This document shows, one piece after another, positions 36,765 through 44,700 of a DNA stretch of 64,000 bases. The stretch is from the NCBI RefSeq assembly GCF_900107835.1, contig NZ_FNRG01000002.1:62001-126000 (forward strand), written 5' to 3'. The position numbers and the translations under genes were made by a program. This DNA is from Oribacterium sp. KHPX15 (lineage in GTDB: Bacteria; Bacillota; Clostridia; Lachnospirales; Lachnospiraceae). Positions within the stretch are counted from its first letter, which is position 1. Every line of letters starts with the position of its first letter. The notes beneath the pieces were generated by a model. That model had not been told where the DNA came from and ran no database searches. It worked only from the letters and a program-made list of their open reading frames with translations.

Positions 36765-37265
36765 CTATCTTATGATATTTCCCAGAATACCGTATGAAAT
36801 AATTGACATGATGACTGAAGCCATAACCACTCCGGTAAGTATTGCAGGAATAGCCTTCCTTCTCTTCATATGAAGGAGTCCGGCTACAAGTGATCCTGTC
36901 CATGCTCCGGTTCCCGGCAGCGGTATACCGACAAATAAAACCAAACCCCAAAAGTCATACTTCTCTATGGATTCGCGGTTTTTTTCAACCTTATTTCTCA
37001 ACATCATTGCAATTTTTTTTGTTGGTCCAAATTTCTCAAGTGCTACAACTATCTTTTCAATAAAGAATAGCACAAACGGAATGGGCAGAAGATTACCAAC
37101 TACACATATGATCAATGCTTTAATGTATGGAACATTAAGAATTGAAGCCGCCAAAAGACCCCCTCTAAGTTCCAGAACCGGCATCATAGAGATGATAAAA
37201 ACTATCATTTCCTTAGATACAACTCCCTGCAGATTCTGTGTTATAGAATTAACTAAACCTTCCAT
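36765..37265 (-). CDS. Small multidrug-export family membrane protein (COG2426-like)
   Basis: About 166 aa on the minus strand, the only minus-strand gene I support. Four or so hydrophobic segments include VFIISMMPVLELRGGLLAA, ALIICVVGNLLPIPFVLFFI and the motif FVGIPLPGTGAWTGSLVA, characteristic of the Sm_multidrug_ex family. Despite the name, transport of drugs is not established for most members. The start is the ATG at 37265 (MEGLVNSI) preceded by AGGAGGATAT; an upstream ATG at 37286 lacks a ribosome site. It converges on the tRNA-Leu terminator. Confidence 0.85.
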   Translation of the reverse strand: MEGLVNSITQNLQGVVSKEMIVFIISMMPVLELRGGLLAASILNVPYIKALIICVVGNLLPIPFVLFFIEKIVVALEKFGPTKKIAMMLRNKVEKNRESIEKYDFWGLVLFVGIPLPGTGAWTGSLVAGLLHMKRRKAIPAILTGVVMASVIMSIISYGILGNIIR

Positions 37266-37549
37266 ATATCCTCCTGTCGAAAACATTTATTACCAAAACA
37301 TCCGGGCTTTGGAATACCATTTTAAAAGCTTTCAATCATTTACAATTTCATTACACAAGTGTCATAAAGCGCCGGTTTATCTTCCTTGAATGCCCTAGTA
37401 AGATGTGCTAAACTTGTTTGATAAGCTATTATTATATGCCATGTTTTTAGACACTTTGCAAATTTTAATCTAAACCCATATACGTGTCAAGAACAGCATG
37501 ATCATACAACTGTAAGCTGAAATCAATCTTAAAACAGAAAGATGCATAT
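37266..37549. other. Divergent intergenic region
   Basis: 284 bp between the minus-strand membrane gene and the + strand cdaA operon. The only clear signal is a candidate promoter for the right-hand operon at 37386-37414. I saw no tRNA, long repeat or convincing minus-strand promoter. Confidence 0.6.
37386..37414 (+). promoter_or_regulatory. Candidate promoter of the cdaA operon
   Basis: -35 TTGAAT (37386-37391), 17-bp spacer, -10 TAAACT (37409-37414). It leaves a ~130-nt leader before the 52-aa ORF. The -10 is only moderately good. Confidence 0.5.
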
Positions 37550-37708
37550 ATGATTAATTACGAAGATGAAATACAGCGTTTCAAGCCGAGCCTTGATGTG
37601 GATCAGATAGAAGACGCCATTGTAAAAATTGACCTCACTGATATGAATGACATAATGACCAGGCTGATTGAGGATGCAATCAAAATAAAGAAGGATTCAG
37701 AGAAATGA
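37550..37708 (+). CDS. Small acidic ORF, 52 aa, translationally coupled to TPR gene
   Basis: 52 codons from ATG 37550 to TGA 37706-37708, reading MINYEDEIQRFKPSLDVDQ then a helical segment IEDAIVKIDLTDMNDIMTRL and a Lys-rich end. It is acidic with heptad-like hydrophobic spacing. Its stop overlaps the ATG of the next gene (ATGA at 37705-37708), the best evidence that it is translated. The ribosome site is weak (AGAAAG). I do not recognise the family. It may be a small partner or regulator of the TPR protein that follows. Confidence 0.65.
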   Translation: MINYEDEIQRFKPSLDVDQIEDAIVKIDLTDMNDIMTRLIEDAIKIKKDSEK

Positions 37709-39006
37709 AATATGATTTAACCCTGGAACGCATCTCCAACTGCTACTATAACCTCGCACTGGAGCGTGCAAAATTGCGTGATCTTAGCGGGGCCGCCGAA
37801 TTACTAAAGAAATCTCTTCAATTTGACAAATATCAGAAGGATGCCAGAAATCTTTTGGGGCTTATTTTTTTTGAATGCGGTGAAACAGCAGATGCCCTTG
37901 TTCAATGGATCATCAGCATGAACCTTCTTCCCGAAAACAACAGAGCAGATTACTACCTTGGAGAGATTCAGCGTAAGCCTGCCATTGTTCGTATTTGTTC
38001 AGATAATGTTAAACGTTACAACCAGGCTTTATCCTATGCCCAGAATAACAATGAAGATTTAGCCATAATGCAGCTTAACCAGGTCATCCAGGATAGCCCA
38101 AACTATATAAAAGCCCACATTCTTCTGGCTCTTCTTTATATGAAACGTGAAGACTGGGTCAAAGCCGGCAGAAGCTTATATAAAGTTTTAAAGATTGACC
38201 GGAATAATCCAAAAGCACTTGTTCTTATGGATGAGGTAAAACAAAAAACCGGGCGAAAAGAAGTCGAACAAAGCAGACTTAAGAATGCTTTTTCCCATCG
38301 TAAAATGACAGACGATGACGTTCTTATACCTCAGGAGGTAAAGCAAATATCTCCATGGATGGTCATTGTAAACATACTTGTAGGTTTAGTACTGGCTTTA
38401 TTAGCCTTCAACTTACTTGTGCTGCCCGCTAAGGAAAAAGCTATTAACTCAAGCAACAACCAGGAGCTTATTTCCTATACCGAAAAACTGGACAGTGCAA
38501 ACAGAGAGTACAGTGATCTGAAAAATCAGTATGATTCTCTTCAGAAACAGTACGAAGCAGCGGCTCTGCAGGTAGAACAGTTTCAAAATGCCAACGAGTC
38601 TTTCATGGGACAGTACCAGGCCCTTAACCAGATTACTGTGGCTTACGATAAAGGAGATTCTGTCCTGGCTGCACAGCTGTTCACAGGTCTTGATGCAGAT
38701 CAGATAGTTGATGAGAATCTTGCTGCTCAGTATCAGGACATCAAACACATCATGGAAAGCTCAGTATACCAGGAGCTTGCCGAAAAGGCCACAAATGAGT
38801 GGAACGCAGGTTCGCAGGATACTGCTGCCGAACTATACATGCTTAGTGTGACCATCCGTGAAGAGCCGGAAAATCTCTTCCTGCTTGCAAGATTATATCA
38901 GTCCATGGGACGCACTGAGGAAGCCAATGCATTATTCGATAAAATAGTCGGTAGTTATCCGGATTCACCATATGCCGAACGATCAAGAGCAGTACGCGGC
39001 TACTAA
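37705..39006 (+). CDS. Membrane-anchored TPR-repeat protein
   Basis: 433 aa. Residues 1-190 hold about five tetratricopeptide repeats (for example DLSGAAELLKKSLQFDKYQ, and DWVKAGRSLYKVLKIDRNN near 38153). One membrane helix follows at about 219-242 (VIVNILVGLVLALLAFNLLV), then a coiled coil (about 255-300, heptads around YSDLKNQYDSLQKQYEAAAL), then two more TPRs at the C-terminus. With no signal peptide, the first TPR block should be cytosolic and the second outside, a two-sided scaffold. The sequence gives no enzyme motif. It is second in the operon leading to cdaA, so a role in a membrane complex tied to c-di-AMP or envelope growth is a guess. Confidence 0.78.
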   Translation: MKYDLTLERISNCYYNLALERAKLRDLSGAAELLKKSLQFDKYQKDARNLLGLIFFECGETADALVQWIISMNLLPENNRADYYLGEIQRKPAIVRICSDNVKRYNQALSYAQNNNEDLAIMQLNQVIQDSPNYIKAHILLALLYMKREDWVKAGRSLYKVLKIDRNNPKALVLMDEVKQKTGRKEVEQSRLKNAFSHRKMTDDDVLIPQEVKQISPWMVIVNILVGLVLALLAFNLLVLPAKEKAINSSNNQELISYTEKLDSANREYSDLKNQYDSLQKQYEAAALQVEQFQNANESFMGQYQALNQITVAYDKGDSVLAAQLFTGLDADQIVDENLAAQYQDIKHIMESSVYQELAEKATNEWNAGSQDTAAELYMLSVTIREEPENLFLLARLYQSMGRTEEANALFDKIVGSYPDSPYAERSRAVRGY

Positions 39007-39023
39007 TATTGAGGATAAATCAA

Positions 39024-39713
39024 ATGCTGAATGTTGAAAAGATCCGCCTTATGGTTCAGTTATCCATATACGAAAAAAAAGAGGGTAAAGGGATCATAGA
39101 GACAAGTAAATATTTTAAAGGTGATTATATTTCACGCGGGATTCTTACTGCATCCATCTATTACACATTTTGTTTTATCGTTATAAGTATCATAATCGCC
39201 GTAGTGAATATAGAGGAAGTGTTGCTGCATCTTAACATTTCCTTTATCATAGCTTCACTTCAATCGATTCTGTATGTTTACCTTGCCGGCATGGTGATCA
39301 TCATCCTTGGAGCTTATATACGATGTTCCATAAACTATGATAATGCTCATCGCAAAAGTCTTTTCTATACAGCTAAACTTGACAAGCTGCTCCGTATGCA
39401 GGAAAACGAATTTGATTACATAGATGTAACGAAAGACGAAGCCGAATATTATAAGGAAACCGGCGGCAGTATACGAGTATACGATGACATTTCCAATACC
39501 TGGGAGTCGATACATCCACGATTTCGTACTTACGTAAAAGACGGTGGAGAGCTTTCTGATCCCGAGGGAGGCTGGCTTGATGATCCTATTGCTAATCCCG
39601 CAAAGGAACACACACCTTATAGCAAGAAGGGTGAGTCCCAAAGCGGATGGCTTGATGAAGATATGGATGACGATAGGATAGATGTACTAAACATTCGAAA
39701 AAGAGATAAATGA
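39024..39713 (+). CDS. Uncharacterised two-helix membrane protein
   Basis: About 229 aa. Two membrane helices lie at about residues 43-64 and 75-98. A cytosolic C-terminal half of ~130 aa is rich in Asp, Tyr and Lys and contains two similar motifs, GGWLDDP and SGWLDED (near 39570 and 39645), that look like a short linear repeat. No known domain is recognised. The start is ATG 39024 after TTGAGGAT. It is spaced 17 bp from the TPR gene and 16 bp from the next one, supporting a single transcript. Confidence 0.72.
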   Translation: MLNVEKIRLMVQLSIYEKKEGKGIIETSKYFKGDYISRGILTASIYYTFCFIVISIIIAVVNIEEVLLHLNISFIIASLQSILYVYLAGMVIIILGAYIRCSINYDNAHRKSLFYTAKLDKLLRMQENEFDYIDVTKDEAEYYKETGGSIRVYDDISNTWESIHPRFRTYVKDGGELSDPEGGWLDDPIANPAKEHTPYSKKGESQSGWLDEDMDDDRIDVLNIRKRDK

Positions 39714-39729
39714 AAGGCTTTAGATACAA

Positions 39730-40635
39730 ATGATAAGAGTGAGAGAGTCTTTACAAAAATTTTATACAGAAAATGATTTTTGGATCTTACCTGTGATCAA
39801 GGCTGTTACTGCCTTTCTTTGCTTTTTCACAGTGAACAGCAATATAGGCTACAGCGACATGCTTTCAAATCCGCTTATTTGTATCGCAGCTTCTATTCTC
39901 TGTTCGTTTTTACCATGGACTTGTATTCCTGTCTTTTTCGGTATGCTGATCCTTGGTAATGCTTACGCAGGATCTCTGGAAATATTTCTGGTTGCAGGCA
40001 TAGTCTTACTGTTGGCTGCCCTTATTCAATCAACTTTCAGAGCCGGTAATGCCATCCTTATAGCCCTTGTTCCGCTATTTTTTTACATTCATATCCCATA
40101 TGTAATTCCGATAATTGCAGGATTGTCATTAGGTCTTATGTCAACCGTGCCTGTATCCATCGGAGTTATGTTATACTATTTAATAGAATATATTTCTGTT
40201 AATTCATCACTATCAAAAGCTGCCATAGGCAGTGACATAACCGCTATGGCAACGGCATATGCCGGATTATTCGGCAATCTGTTTAAAGATAAAGAGATCA
40301 TCATCACTATGGCTGCTTTTGCATTTTGCATTGTAATAGTGTTTATCATAAGTCAAATATCTTTCGAGTCCAATTGGATAGTTGCCGTCATCGCCGGAGT
40401 CATATCAATCATCATAGTTTCTGTATGCGGTTATATGCATTTTGAACTGGAATTTTCATTTTTGGGAATTTTGCCGGGACTTTTTATTTCCTGCCTGATT
40501 TCTCTATTATACGTTTTTGCATTTCATGCAGTTGATTATCAGCGAACAGAACGTCTTCGCTTTGAAGATGACGATTATATTTACTATGTAAAAGCAATCC
40601 CTAAATTAAAATCATTAGATGAGGATGAGAATTGA
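39730..40635 (+). CDS. Uncharacterised polytopic membrane protein
   Basis: 301 aa with about eight hydrophobic segments spread over residues 15-275, for example AAFAFCIVIVFIISQISF and VAVIAGVISIIIVSVCGYM. The C-terminal tail is acidic (RLRFEDDDYIYYVKAIPKL) and cytosolic. No transporter or enzyme family is recognised. Its TGA overlaps the cdaA ATG (TGATG at 40633-40637), so it is translationally coupled to the c-di-AMP cyclase; membrane helices may help position or regulate CdaA. Confidence 0.75.
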   Translation: MIRVRESLQKFYTENDFWILPVIKAVTAFLCFFTVNSNIGYSDMLSNPLICIAASILCSFLPWTCIPVFFGMLILGNAYAGSLEIFLVAGIVLLLAALIQSTFRAGNAILIALVPLFFYIHIPYVIPIIAGLSLGLMSTVPVSIGVMLYYLIEYISVNSSLSKAAIGSDITAMATAYAGLFGNLFKDKEIIITMAAFAFCIVIVFIISQISFESNWIVAVIAGVISIIIVSVCGYMHFELEFSFLGILPGLFISCLISLLYVFAFHAVDYQRTERLRFEDDDYIYYVKAIPKLKSLDEDEN

Positions 40636-41495
40636 TGCCAGATATTTTTCCAAAACTGAGAAGCTGGTTTAGCCTGCTTCCGCCATTTTATCTGCCTAAT
40701 ATCGTTGAGATCGTGATCCTGGCCGTCATAGTCTATGAATTTTTGCTTTGGATCAAGAATACCCGTGCCTTTGCACTGTTAAAAGGACTCGCTGTCATCG
40801 GTGCCTTCATCGTTATAGCGTGGGCGATGCAGCTTTCGACAATAATGTGGTTGATTGAAAGGATCTCCACTGTATTTATCATCGCCGCTGTTGTAATTTT
40901 TCAACCCGAGCTCAGAAAAGCCCTTGAACAGCTGGGAACCCGCAACTTTTTCACAAGCTTATTCCCCGGAAGTAACATTGAAGATTCCGGCATAAATACA
41001 ATAAACGAAATCATTGTTGCAACTTTTGAAATGGCAAAGAAGAAAACCGGTGCACTTATTGTTATACAGCAAAAGCAACCACTGAATGAAATAGCCGCCA
41101 CCGGAATACGCATCAACGGTCTCGTTACGGCTGCACTGCTTATCAATATTTTCGAGAAGAACACGCCGCTTCACGATGGTGCTGTAGTTGTTGTGGGAGA
41201 CAGGGTAATATCCGCGACCTGTTACCTGCCATTATCTGAAACAGAAATTTCAAAGGATTATGGCACCAGACACAGGGCAGCCCTCGGCATTTCCGAATCT
41301 TCAGATGCCATAACTGTTGTGGTTTCAGAAGAAACCGGTCGTGTTTCGGTAGCCGTTAACGGTGTTTTAAAGCGTGCAAATGATGCAGAGGCATTAAGAG
41401 CAATGCTGCCTGTACAAAAAGACGAATCCGATAACGATACGGCTTCAAATCGTTTTCCTTTCTTCCGCAATACAAGAAAGGAGCACAAAGTATGA
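40635..41495 (+). CDS. cdaA: Diadenylate cyclase CdaA
   Basis: About 286 aa. Three N-terminal helices (about residues 14-85) anchor a DAC/DisA_N catalytic domain. It carries the two defining motifs, DGA in LHDGAVVV (near 41173) and RHRA in GTRHRAALG (near 41263). It condenses two ATP to c-di-AMP, which controls potassium and osmolyte balance and wall integrity. The start is ATG 40635, one codon after a TTG in the same frame. It overlaps the gene upstream and the ybbR/cdaR gene downstream. The usual third partner, glmM, is not adjacent. Confidence 0.95.
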   Translation: MPDIFPKLRSWFSLLPPFYLPNIVEIVILAVIVYEFLLWIKNTRAFALLKGLAVIGAFIVIAWAMQLSTIMWLIERISTVFIIAAVVIFQPELRKALEQLGTRNFFTSLFPGSNIEDSGINTINEIIVATFEMAKKKTGALIVIQQKQPLNEIAATGIRINGLVTAALLINIFEKNTPLHDGAVVVVGDRVISATCYLPLSETEISKDYGTRHRAALGISESSDAITVVVSEETGRVSVAVNGVLKRANDAEALRAMLPVQKDESDNDTASNRFPFFRNTRKEHKV

Positions 41496-42748
41496 TCAAA
41501 CGTTTTTTCACCGAAAACTTTTCTCTTAAAGCATTAAGTCTCTTTCTTGCATTTGTTATATGGGTGTTGGTTGTAAATGTTTCAAAGCCGGAAATCAACG
41601 ACTCCAGAACCGTTACTTTAGAAGTATTAAACCAGGATGCCTTTGATTCTGATTTCAAAACCTGGGTTGCTGACAGGACAAGTGTAACCGTTTCTTATAA
41701 TGTAAGAACAGATATGAGATCATCCATCTCGAGCTCCGATTTCCGCGCCTATATAAGCCTGTCGGATTACAGCATCACCGGTTCTGTACCCGTTTACTAC
41801 GAAGTACTTAATGGTAAAGAATCAATAATAGACAACGTTCAGATACGTCCTTCTGTTGTTAAGATAACTCTGGAAAACATACAGAAAAAGAAATTCGATA
41901 TCAAATACACCACTACCGGTGATCCAAAATCCGGATATCGTGTAGTTAATATCGCTTCCAGTCCGGAGTCCGTATATATAACCGGCAAAGAATCAGAGAT
42001 AGGACGTATATCTGCAGTCGGCATAGAACTGGATGTGACGGGCATATCCGCAAACCAGGACGGTATAGCCCAGCTTGTATACTATGATGCCAATGGAAAC
42101 AAACTGACCAATCTTCAGGGTGTGACCAGCAACGAAGAGAATATCGATTACTCCGTCACAGTACATAAAGAAAAAAATATAAACCTTCTTTCATCTGTTA
42201 CAGGAACTCCTGCCGCAGGATATCAGTATGAATCAACAACCGTATCTCCCGATAGTGTGGCTCTGTCTTCATTACCCGGAGTGATAGACTCCATGACTGT
42301 TTTCCAACTGCCGGAGATAGACATTAACGAAGCACGGGATAGTGTGTCCGTATCCTTTGACCTGTCACAGATCCTTCCTGCAGGTGTTGAGTTGGCGAAA
42401 GATCAGGATCCTCAGATCAATGTTCTTGTACGTATAGAGAAACTTCCTGATGTTAATGATAATCACGGAAATCCTGCGCCTGCGCCTTCTCCGAACCCGT
42501 CAAACCCGGATAATCCGGCACCTCCGGTACCCGAATCCGAAGAACCGACACACCAGACAGAGGAATCTTCCGAGCATAACGAATCCGAATCAGTTGACGC
42601 GCCTGAGTCGTCTTCCGGAATTGAAGAAAGCCATAGCGAAAACGAAAGAGTGGTTCATAACGGGGAAACAAAGCCGGAAGAGAGCAGTCCATCCGACGAA
42701 ACAGAACTATCTCCTGAAGAGACCGCAAGAGAAGGTTCTCATAATTAA
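41492..42748 (+). CDS. cdaR: YbbR-domain protein, CdaA regulator CdaR
   Basis: 418 aa. An N-terminal membrane helix (LKALSLFLAFVIWVLVVNV) is followed by about four YbbR repeats outside the cell (roughly residues 30-315; for example VSVTGTPAAGYQYEST-like segments near 42190). CdaR proteins bind and modulate CdaA in Firmicutes. The last ~99 residues, from about 42450, are an unusual Pro/Ser/Glu-rich tail with NPSNPDNPAPP followed by many Glu and Ser. That tail is not part of YbbR and may contact the wall or a partner. The start overlaps cdaA by 4 bp. Confidence 0.9.
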   Translation: MIKRFFTENFSLKALSLFLAFVIWVLVVNVSKPEINDSRTVTLEVLNQDAFDSDFKTWVADRTSVTVSYNVRTDMRSSISSSDFRAYISLSDYSITGSVPVYYEVLNGKESIIDNVQIRPSVVKITLENIQKKKFDIKYTTTGDPKSGYRVVNIASSPESVYITGKESEIGRISAVGIELDVTGISANQDGIAQLVYYDANGNKLTNLQGVTSNEENIDYSVTVHKEKNINLLSSVTGTPAAGYQYESTTVSPDSVALSSLPGVIDSMTVFQLPEIDINEARDSVSVSFDLSQILPAGVELAKDQDPQINVLVRIEKLPDVNDNHGNPAPAPSPNPSNPDNPAPPVPESEEPTHQTEESSEHNESESVDAPESSSGIEESHSENERVVHNGETKPEESSPSDETELSPEETAREGSHN

Positions 42749-42750
42749 TT

Positions 42751-44064
42751 ATGGATGAAATTAAAGTACTTATCATTTATACAGCAGCCTATATACTGAG
42801 CTTCATTACAGGTAGAGCGGGTTTATCCGCTCTATCTGCAGCTTTTCTTATAGGTATTGCTGTATTTATTTATCTAAGGGAAAAGCTTTTCTCAAATGAA
42901 CTTCTAAACCTCAGAGGTCTTATGGCTCTGGGACTTTTGGGAGGCGAGGGTATTGCCCGTCTGCAATTAAGTAATCTGTCTACAGACTGGACGCTTTCTA
43001 CCTGGGGATCCTTTTTTATTTTTTATCCAATTTTTTATTTCATATCAAAATATACGGAGCATTTGCTTTATCAAAAGCATTTTTTCAAAACAGGATCCTC
43101 AATCGAATTAAGGGTAAGCAAACTCTTCATATTTAAAACTATAATTCTGTCTGTAACACTTTTATCCTGGGCTTGCTTCTTTTTCGAAGCATGGAAACTG
43201 CAGTTTATTCCTCTGTTCACAGTAGACACTCCCCATGCCTACAGTTATTTCCATCTTAAAGGGATTCATTATTTCACAACCCTGGCTATTTTGATTCCGG
43301 GTGTAACGATGCTTTACATTGACCAAAGACACAAGCTGTCATTACTTCCGGATATCACCTCCGTAATAGGTCTTTTGGCACCATTGATCCTTTGTATTCT
43401 TCTGGTCTCAAGATTCCAGTTTATGTTTGCAGCGATCCTTGCCATTTTTGTCACAACGGTTTCCGGAAAGAAATACAAGCTTTGGCAAATTCTTATACTT
43501 GGCATATTACTTATACTCGTATATGTGATCATCACCATAGAAAGGGCACATTCCGTGGAGTATCTTAACGGGATATTCGAAATGAAGGATCCCCACACTC
43601 CGATATTTATAACCCAGCCCTACATGTATATAGCCAATAACTATGACAATTTTAATGTAATGACTCAGGAGCTTACCGTTCATTCAAGGGGTATTAAAAT
43701 GCTGTACCCGGTGATCACCCTGACCGGACTGAAATTTCTTTTTCCGTCACTGGACATGGCATTTCCTTTATTCACCAATAAGGAAGAACTCACAACCGTA
43801 ACTCTGCTTTATGACGCCTGGTACGATTTCGGAATCATAGGCATTATTATTTTTGCAATCATCATAGGTCTCATCACCGGATTTATCCTTTATGCGCATG
43901 CCAAAGATGATAATCCGTTTTCAAGACTTATATATGCTGAGCTTGCTTTTTATTTCTCTTTCTCTTTCTTTACAACCTGGTTTTCAAATCCGGCCACCTG
44001 GTTTTACCTAGGGTTCAGTGTTTTGTTTTATTTGGCTTACCACATTTCAGACCGCTTTTGTTGA
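42751..44064 (+). CDS. Polytopic membrane protein, O-antigen/oligosaccharide polymerase-like
   Basis: 437 aa with about 11 membrane helices. Helix layout, a large outer loop (about 43540-43800, with TVHSRGIKMLYPVITLTG) and a helix-adjacent LYDAWYDFGIIGIIIF motif resemble Wzy-type repeat-unit polymerases. The evidence is architecture plus a short motif, so a general membrane protein cannot be excluded. It begins 2 bp after cdaR, so it belongs to the same operon, linking c-di-AMP signalling to surface polysaccharide if the call is right. The next gene's promoter overlaps its stop codon. Confidence 0.6.
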   Translation: MDEIKVLIIYTAAYILSFITGRAGLSALSAAFLIGIAVFIYLREKLFSNELLNLRGLMALGLLGGEGIARLQLSNLSTDWTLSTWGSFFIFYPIFYFISKYTEHLLYQKHFFKTGSSIELRVSKLFIFKTIILSVTLLSWACFFFEAWKLQFIPLFTVDTPHAYSYFHLKGIHYFTTLAILIPGVTMLYIDQRHKLSLLPDITSVIGLLAPLILCILLVSRFQFMFAAILAIFVTTVSGKKYKLWQILILGILLILVYVIITIERAHSVEYLNGIFEMKDPHTPIFITQPYMYIANNYDNFNVMTQELTVHSRGIKMLYPVITLTGLKFLFPSLDMAFPLFTNKEELTTVTLLYDAWYDFGIIGIIIFAIIIGLITGFILYAHAKDDNPFSRLIYAELAFYFSFSFFTTWFSNPATWFYLGFSVLFYLAYHISDRFC

Positions 44065-44089
44065 CAAAGCGAAATCACAGAAATATAAT
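44061..44089 (+). promoter_or_regulatory. Perfect consensus promoter of the Lys/Ala-rich gene
   Basis: -35 TTGACA (44061-44066), exactly 17 bp, -10 TATAAT (44084-44089). It overlaps the TGA of the upstream gene. Transcription starts near 44096. This is the only full-consensus promoter I found here, so strong constitutive expression is expected. Confidence 0.9.
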
Positions 44090-44168
44090 GCTAAGGAAAC
44101 ACGGAATTATACGATTTTTTCTAAGAATATTGTATTATTCGAATTTTTAAAAACGGGGAGATAAAGGT

Positions 44169-44627
44169 ATGGAGAAGAATTCAAAGACGACAGCCGCAAA
44201 GGATGAAGCACTCAAGGAATCCTTCGCTGAAATCAAAAAGGCTGCTGCAACAGTAAAGGAAACATCAAAAAAACCTGCAGCAAAAACCGAAACTGCTAAA
44301 ACTACAGAAAAGAAAGAAGCTGCAAAGAAGCCTGAAGCTAAAAAAGCAGAACCAAAGGCTGAGACAAAGGCTCCTGCAAAGACAGCTGCAAAGAAGCCTG
44401 TCGAAAAGAAGCCTGCTGCAGCAAATGCTGAGGTCTCAACATATATTACATTACAGATCAATGACAGAGATTATGAGCCTTCCAAGCTCCAGGCTGATGC
44501 CATTGCCGCTGCAAAGGCCATCAAGGCTGACGTACAGTCTGTAGATGTGTATGTTAATGTTGCAGAATCTGCTGCATACTACACAATTGACGGTGTTGGA
44601 AGTTCTGATTACAGAATCGATCTTTAA
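44169..44627 (+). CDS. Lys/Ala-rich protein with C-terminal DUF6465-like domain
   Basis: 152 aa. Residues 1-85 are low complexity (Lys, Ala, Pro, Glu, Thr) in AAKKP-type repeats. The C-terminal ~65 residues form a compact beta/alpha domain with STYITLQINDRDY, AIAAAKAIKADVQSVDVYVN and AYYTIDG. The domain resembles DUF6465, frequent in Lachnospiraceae; I recall the family but could not search it. The basic tail recalls histone-H1-like nucleoid proteins, so nucleic-acid binding is possible. The strong promoter suggests an abundant protein. Other in-frame starts are unlikely since the ATG 44169 follows a GGGGAG site. Confidence 0.8.
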   Translation: MEKNSKTTAAKDEALKESFAEIKKAAATVKETSKKPAAKTETAKTTEKKEAAKKPEAKKAEPKAETKAPAKTAAKKPVEKKPAAANAEVSTYITLQINDRDYEPSKLQADAIAAAKAIKADVQSVDVYVNVAESAAYYTIDGVGSSDYRIDL

Positions 44628-44650
44628 TCATTTTTTATTTAGTCAGCAGG

Positions 44651-44680
44651 AAACGGTGCACTGAGGGTGTACCGTTTTTT
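44651..44680 (+). terminator. Rho-independent terminator after Lys/Ala-rich gene
   Basis: An 11-bp stem AAACGGTGCAC (44651-44661) with GTGTACCGTTT (44668-44678), one G-U pair, then T residues. Confidence 0.88.
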
Positions 44681-44700
44681 CTATATTTCACGGGGTGCCT

